A DNA stretch of 21,449 nucleotides from a virus. The stretch spans positions 1-21,449 of the IMG/VR virus record IMGVR_UViG_3300030329_001726. One strand, written 5' to 3'. The translations under genes and the position numbers were made by a program. The notes below the pieces were generated by a model. The model saw nothing but the letters and a program-made list of their open reading frames with translations. It searched no databases and had not been told where the DNA came from. This document shows, one piece after another, positions 18,933 to 21,449 of the stretch (positions within the stretch are counted from its first letter, which is position 1; every line of letters begins with the position of its first letter).

Positions 18933-19941
18933 AATCAAATATCTGAACACATTTAAAGACCGCCACGGGATACCACGGCACTATTACCGCCGTGGGGAAA
19001 ACCGCGTTCCATTGCGCGGCCCTATAGGATCACCTGAGTTTTGGGAAGACTATTTAAACGCCCACGGTTCCCGCATTGATGTTCAACCTTCGGGAATACC
19101 CCAAGGGTCAATGCGCTGGCTGTTCATTGAATATTTTAAATCGGGAGACTTTAAACAATTAAAAAGCCGCACCCAGAAAGTCAGGCGCGGCATATTGGAA
19201 CGGTTTTGCGAGGATCACGGGTCTAAAAGGTATTCGACACTCAAGCCAAAACACTTGAGAAGGATACGAGATACCAAGGCCGAAACACCCGAATCAGCGA
19301 ACAGCTTAATCAAAGCCCTGCGACAAGTGTTTCGTTGGGCCATTGAAGACGAGCAAATGGACTCCAACCCCGCCGCCGATGTTGCATATCTAAAGCCTAA
19401 AAGAATTGGAGGCTGGCATACTTGGGAACTGCATGAAGTCGAGCAATACGAATCCACCCATCCGATAGGGACAACGGCGAGGCTTGCCCTTGCTTTGTTA
19501 CTTTATACAAGCCAGCGGAAATCAGACGTTGTTAATATGGGTCGGCAACATATCCGTGATGGCTGGATGACTCTTGTTCAAGGGAAAGGTGATAAGCGTC
19601 TGGAGATTCCAATACTTGCCGAATTGCAGCGCATCATCGACCAAAGCCCTACGGGAGAACTGACCTTTATTATCGGGGAACATGGCAGACCCTACACGCC
19701 CGAATCATTTGGGAACAGAATGCGGAAGTGGTGTGATGCCGCTGGACTCAAGCATTGTTCCGCGCATGGCTTACGGAAAGCGGGAGCGGTTCGCATGGCT
19801 CACCTTGGCTGCACCACCCACGAAATCGCCTCTATTACAGGCCATGAAACATTAAAAGAGGTCGAGCGATACACCCGACAAGTTAAACAAAGGACGCTGG
19901 CAGAGGCGGCTAAACTTAAATTAAATGGCAACCCTTTATAA
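18922..19941 (+). CDS. int: Tyrosine recombinase integrase
   Basis: A 339-residue integrase from ATG 18922 (MRVRIKYLNTFKDRHGIPRH), overlapping the excisionase end; the frame is open further up but that part overlaps the other gene. N-terminal region: arm-binding (1-60). Core-binding SAM-like domain: about 60-150 (LKSRTQKVRRGILERF). Catalytic domain: 165-325 with R199 (TSQRKSDV), lysine in GKGDKR (221-226), H282 and R285 (AHGLRKA), H308 (ITGHE) and nucleophile Y317 (VERYTRQ). All catalytic residues are present. It joins attP (19996-20011, 55 nt downstream) with a bacterial tRNA gene. Confidence 0.95.
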   Translation: MRVRIKYLNTFKDRHGIPRHYYRRGENRVPLRGPIGSPEFWEDYLNAHGSRIDVQPSGIPQGSMRWLFIEYFKSGDFKQLKSRTQKVRRGILERFCEDHGSKRYSTLKPKHLRRIRDTKAETPESANSLIKALRQVFRWAIEDEQMDSNPAADVAYLKPKRIGGWHTWELHEVEQYESTHPIGTTARLALALLLYTSQRKSDVVNMGRQHIRDGWMTLVQGKGDKRLEIPILAELQRIIDQSPTGELTFIIGEHGRPYTPESFGNRMRKWCDAAGLKHCSAHGLRKAGAVRMAHLGCTTHEIASITGHETLKEVERYTRQVKQRTLAEAAKLKLNGNPL

Positions 19942-19973
19942 AAATTGGCAACCCGCGCCAAATTTATTTTATT

Positions 19974-19986
19974 TATCAAACCCTTA
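19974..19986 (+). promoter_or_regulatory. IHF site, left of attP core
   Basis: TATCAAACCCTTA matches the IHF consensus WATCAANNNNTTR at all defined positions. It lies 9 bp left of the core and would bend the left arm in the intasome. Confidence 0.65.
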
Positions 19987-19995
19987 TAAAAGGAG

Positions 19996-20011
19996 TGGTG
20001 CCCAGGGGCGG
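19996..20011 (-). other. attP core, matching the 3' end of a tRNA (tRNA-Phe candidate)
   Basis: Read on the minus strand this is CCGCCCCTGGGCACCA: T-stem 3' strand CCGCC, acceptor 3' strand CCTGGGC, discriminator A and CCA. It matches the end of alphaproteobacterial tRNA-Phe as I remember it (acceptor GCCCAGG). The match stops at the T-loop, where CC replaces the tRNA sequence, so this is attP and not a full tRNA. Integration would restore the tRNA 3' end. Some tRNA-Leu genes have a similar acceptor stem and are the main alternative. Confidence 0.72.
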
Positions 20012-20029
20012 GGCTACATTAATTAATAA

Positions 20030-20042
20030 TATCAAACACTTG
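20030..20042 (+). promoter_or_regulatory. IHF site, right of attP core
   Basis: TATCAAACACTTG matches the IHF consensus WATCAANNNNTTR at all defined positions. It lies 18 bp right of the core. With the left site it frames the core. Confidence 0.65.
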
Positions 20043-20110
20043 CCCTAAAGGTTGCCACTATTACGTCCCATAAATACCAATAATTTATTTTAATTTTGGC
20101 AAACTTTTCC

Positions 20111-20145
20111 TTGAGGTTATATGCTAACTAGGTTATATTATAACC
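20111..20145 (+). promoter_or_regulatory. Second consensus promoter with the same palindromic operator
   Basis: TTGAGG (20111-20116), a 17-nt spacer and TATATT (20134-20139) form the promoter of the 20167 gene. The -10 lies in GGTTATA-T-TATAACC (20131-20145), a perfect 7-bp inverted repeat. An extra GGTTATA half-site is at 20115-20121, one step of 16 bp upstream. It is the twin of the promoter at 2044, including the GGAGAGAGA ribosome site that follows. Confidence 0.75.
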
Positions 20146-20166
20146 ATAGCAACAAGGAGAGAGAAA

Positions 20167-20490
20167 ATGCAAGCTACACCAATCGAACTTTATAATGCCG
20201 ACGGTGACTCAATTATGATGCCAGCCAGTTTAGGTATTTGCCCGACGTGCCAAGGCAAAGGCGTTCAAGCCTTACACGGCGCGGCGTTTACGCATGAGCA
20301 ATTTTCCGAATGGCATGGCGATGAGCGCGATGCTTATTTTCGCGGTGACTACGACACAAAGTGCGAAACGTGCAACGGCACCGGGCGGGTTTCTGTTCCT
20401 GATCGCTCACAGTGGACCGACGCTGAACTGCAACAGTATGAGAACCAACAGAGTGAAGCGTCTAGTTGGGAATCACGGGTTGGGGCATAG
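20167..20490 (+). CDS. DnaJ-type zinc-finger-like small protein
   Basis: A 107-residue protein, first gene after the 20111 promoter. C25-x2-C28 (CPTCQGKG) and C66-x2-C69 (CETCNGTGRV) are a pair of CxxCxGxG motifs, as in the zinc-binding region of DnaJ, joined by a loop of about 35 residues. The C-terminus is acidic and disordered (TDAELQQYENQQSEASSWES). AAGGAGAGAGAAA before the ATG fixes the start. Phages often carry single CxxCxGxG modules; roles in protein folding or nucleic-acid contact are possible but not shown. Confidence 0.7.
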   Translation: MQATPIELYNADGDSIMMPASLGICPTCQGKGVQALHGAAFTHEQFSEWHGDERDAYFRGDYDTKCETCNGTGRVSVPDRSQWTDAELQQYENQQSEASSWESRVGA

Positions 20491-20539
20491 GCGAAGCTGC
20501 CAGGGAAGCATTTAACGAAGTAAACTAAGGAGAGAGAAG

Positions 20540-20731
20540 ATGTCCAACATTTTTGAAACCCCAAAAAAATATGCGATTAAACTTTACGAAAGAGGTTTGA
20601 GAGCTACCAAAGGATATGACTCAAGGATTATCATTTTTGAACTGAGGAAGTATCACGCCACTTACGATTACACGGTTGAGGTTCTGAACGAGCTTGAAGA
20701 ACTTGAATATGTAAACGAACGAACGGCATAG
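20540..20731 (+). CDS. Small hypothetical protein
   Basis: A 63-residue protein, MSNIFETPKKYAIKLYERGL and onward, with AAGGAGAGAGAAG directly before the ATG. Helices with FELRKYHATYDYTVEVLNEL and a final EELEYVNERTA could form a small helical bundle. The gap of 49 nt from the previous gene carries only this ribosome site. No family recognised. Confidence 0.65.
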   Translation: MSNIFETPKKYAIKLYERGLRATKGYDSRIIIFELRKYHATYDYTVEVLNELEELEYVNERTA

Positions 20732-20742
20732 GGAGAGAATAA

Positions 20743-20907
20743 ATGAAAGTCAAAATTGAGTTCACCGTCGAAATCGATCCAGATGCCTGGATTTTAAATT
20801 ACGGCTGCGAACCGCATCAGGTTCGTGATGATGTGAAAAGCTATTGCCGGTACGGCGTTTTCGGTCAACTTGAACATGTCGGTGTTCTAAAAGAAACGGG
20901 AGAGTGA
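20743..20907 (+). CDS. Small hypothetical phage protein
   Basis: A 54-residue protein with GGGAGAGAATAA before ATG 20743. The sequence starts MKVKIEFTVEIDPDAWILNY and continues DDVKSYCRYGVFGQLEHVG. The layout 'V.IEF.V..DP.AW...Y......VR.DV..Y......L...G' is common to small phage proteins of unknown function. Strand then helix, compact and acidic. Confidence 0.65.
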   Translation: MKVKIEFTVEIDPDAWILNYGCEPHQVRDDVKSYCRYGVFGQLEHVGVLKETGE

Positions 20908-20909
20908 AA

Positions 20910-20966
20910 ATGACGACACTTACAATAATCCTAATCGCATCATCAATCGTCGCTCTAATCTTTTAG
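20910..20966 (+). CDS. Possible 18-residue membrane peptide
   Basis: ATG 20910 follows GGGAGAGTGAAA and begins 2 nt after the previous stop. The product reads MTTLTIILIASSIVALIF, hydrophobic throughout and long enough to cross a membrane once. Too short for homology; the ribosome site and position between two real genes are the only support. Confidence 0.4.
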   Translation: MTTLTIILIASSIVALIF

Positions 20967-20979
20967 AGGGGGGGGAGTG

Positions 20980-21147
20980 ATGGCTGCTTTATCAAACCCT
21001 GAGAAACAAACGGCGTATTACAACCGTCAGAAGGAGAAGGGATTGCGTAAAGAGTGCGTCTATATCCCTGATACTGAAGAGGCCAAGGAGTCGCTTAGAA
21101 AACACGCGGCCAAGCTGGTGAAAAAACAGGCCAAAGAGTCAACATGA
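20980..21147 (+). CDS. Small RHH-like regulator candidate
   Basis: A 55-residue protein read from ATG 20980 after a G-rich ribosome site (GGGGGGGAGTG). It begins MAALSNPEKQTAYYNRQKEK and continues GLRKECVYIPDTEEAKESLR, ending in a lysine-rich helix. The pattern 'EK...Y..RQK.KGL....V.IP....E.LR..A..L' is that of small ribbon-helix-helix-like phage proteins: a short strand (KECVYIP) followed by helices. As the last gene of the cassette with the palindromic promoter it is one candidate for the operator-binding protein. The fold is inferred. It meets the leftward holin gene tail to tail, with no gap at 21147/21148. Confidence 0.6.
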   Translation: MAALSNPEKQTAYYNRQKEKGLRKECVYIPDTEEAKESLRKHAAKLVKKQAKEST

Positions 21148-21449
21148 TCATTTTTTTGGCCTCATAGCTCGATCTCCAAACCACCAAAGAACAGCCGTGG
21201 AACTCATATAGATAACGCTCTGAATAATAGTTTCCTGTTGGGCAAGGTCATCGCTCACAGAATAGATATACCAAACGATTCCAACGAGCATTACGGTCAA
21301 TGTCGGTCTCATCAATCTGAGGATCGCAGCCACCCAAGGATACGGAACCTCAACGCCCGTCATCATTGAATAGCTTGCGGCCCGTGCAACGCCTGACGCT
21401 TGTTCTTCTACAATAGCCCGTTCGTTCTCTAATTCTTCAGCCCGTAACT
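21148..21449 (-). CDS. Holin, GTA 3TM-type, partial at the right edge
   Basis: The leftward frame is open to the end of the window, giving 99 C-terminal residues; the start lies outside. The visible part begins with an acidic helix (LENERAIVEEQASGVARAAS), then the first membrane helix RLMRPTLTVMLVGIVWYIYS and, after a polar loop, VIYMSSTAVLWWFGDRAMRP. The RP at the first helix and the WWFGDR ending are typical of the three-helix holins linked to gene-transfer-agent release. It makes membrane lesions that release the lytic enzyme; other lysis genes presumably lie to the right. The short frame from 21366 is only the C-terminal part. Confidence 0.75.
   Translation of the reverse strand, partial: LRAEELENERAIVEEQASGVARAASYSMMTGVEVPYPWVAAILRLMRPTLTVMLVGIVWYIYSVSDDLAQQETIIQSVIYMSSTAVLWWFGDRAMRPKK

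Larger units (their letters stand above)
19926..20104. repeat. TGGCAAC arm-type repeats flanking the attP core
   Basis: TGGCAACCC occurs at 19926-19934 and 19946-19954 (20 bp apart). The inverted form GGTTGCCA is at 20050-20057, and a variant TGGCAAAC is at 20097-20104. They flank the core at 19996-20011 on both sides and probably are integrase arm-binding sites; the excisionase may also bind here. Confidence 0.6.

Noticed and set aside
1-21449. CRISPR array, rRNA, full tRNA, insertion sequence or restriction-endonuclease gene
   Set aside because: No regular spaced repeats, no rRNA-like sequence, no complete tRNA fold, no transposase motif and no endonuclease partner for the methyltransferase were seen.

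Overview
The window is part of a temperate, tailed double-stranded DNA phage, most likely podovirus-type. Supporting this are a P22/SU10-like portal, a separate scaffold with an unprocessed capsid protein, an adaptor, and a PBSX-like terminase. The host is probably an alphaproteobacterium: the last gene matches the three-helix holins found with alphaproteobacterial gene-transfer agents, one gene resembles the DUF6456 proteins of those bacteria, and the attP core looks like the 3' end of their tRNA-Phe. Host assignment is inference. Phage genes lie on both sides of an intact attP, so this is the excised or packaged form of the genome, not a prophage with attL and attR ends.

Layout. (1) 1-2027, leftward: a partial virion protein with an ADP-ribosyltransferase-like motif, a head-tail adaptor, a helix-hairpin-helix protein and a tiny basic protein. 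(2) 2044-2796, rightward: an island of three small genes with its own consensus promoter, set inside the leftward structural block like a moron. (3) 2797-10978, leftward: terminator, capsid-associated protein, major capsid protein, scaffold, small linker gene, portal, two tandem paralogues, TerL, TerS and a ParB-DNA methyltransferase fusion. (4) 11023-12249, leftward: a virion-like protein behind a terminator. (5) 12261-14667, leftward early operon: Cro-like regulator, NinG-like HNH protein, small Zn proteins, replication-accessory protein and a DUF6456-like candidate late regulator, interrupted by 300 bp of GC-rich non-coding sequence. (6) 14675-15121: an immunity region with an XRE repressor candidate and four copies of one operator. 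(7) 15131-18631, rightward: small genes, then ERF annealase, YqaJ exonuclease and SSB as a recombination module, then a second XRE gene. (8) 18636-19941: a structured leader, excisionase and tyrosine integrase. (9) 19926-20104: attP with a tRNA-Phe-like core flanked by two exact IHF consensus sites and TGGCAAC repeats. (10) 20111-21147: a second consensus promoter, twin of the one at 2044, driving small accessory genes. (11) 21148-end, leftward: a holin that runs off the window.

Genes are tightly packed, with ATGA, GTGA and TAATG stop-start overlaps throughout. Several rightward genes share an extended Shine-Dalgarno leader, GGAGAGAGA. The most notable signals are the twin palindromic promoters at 2044 and 20111, the four-operator switch, the compact attP, and a three-way-junction RNA candidate just before the excisionase start.
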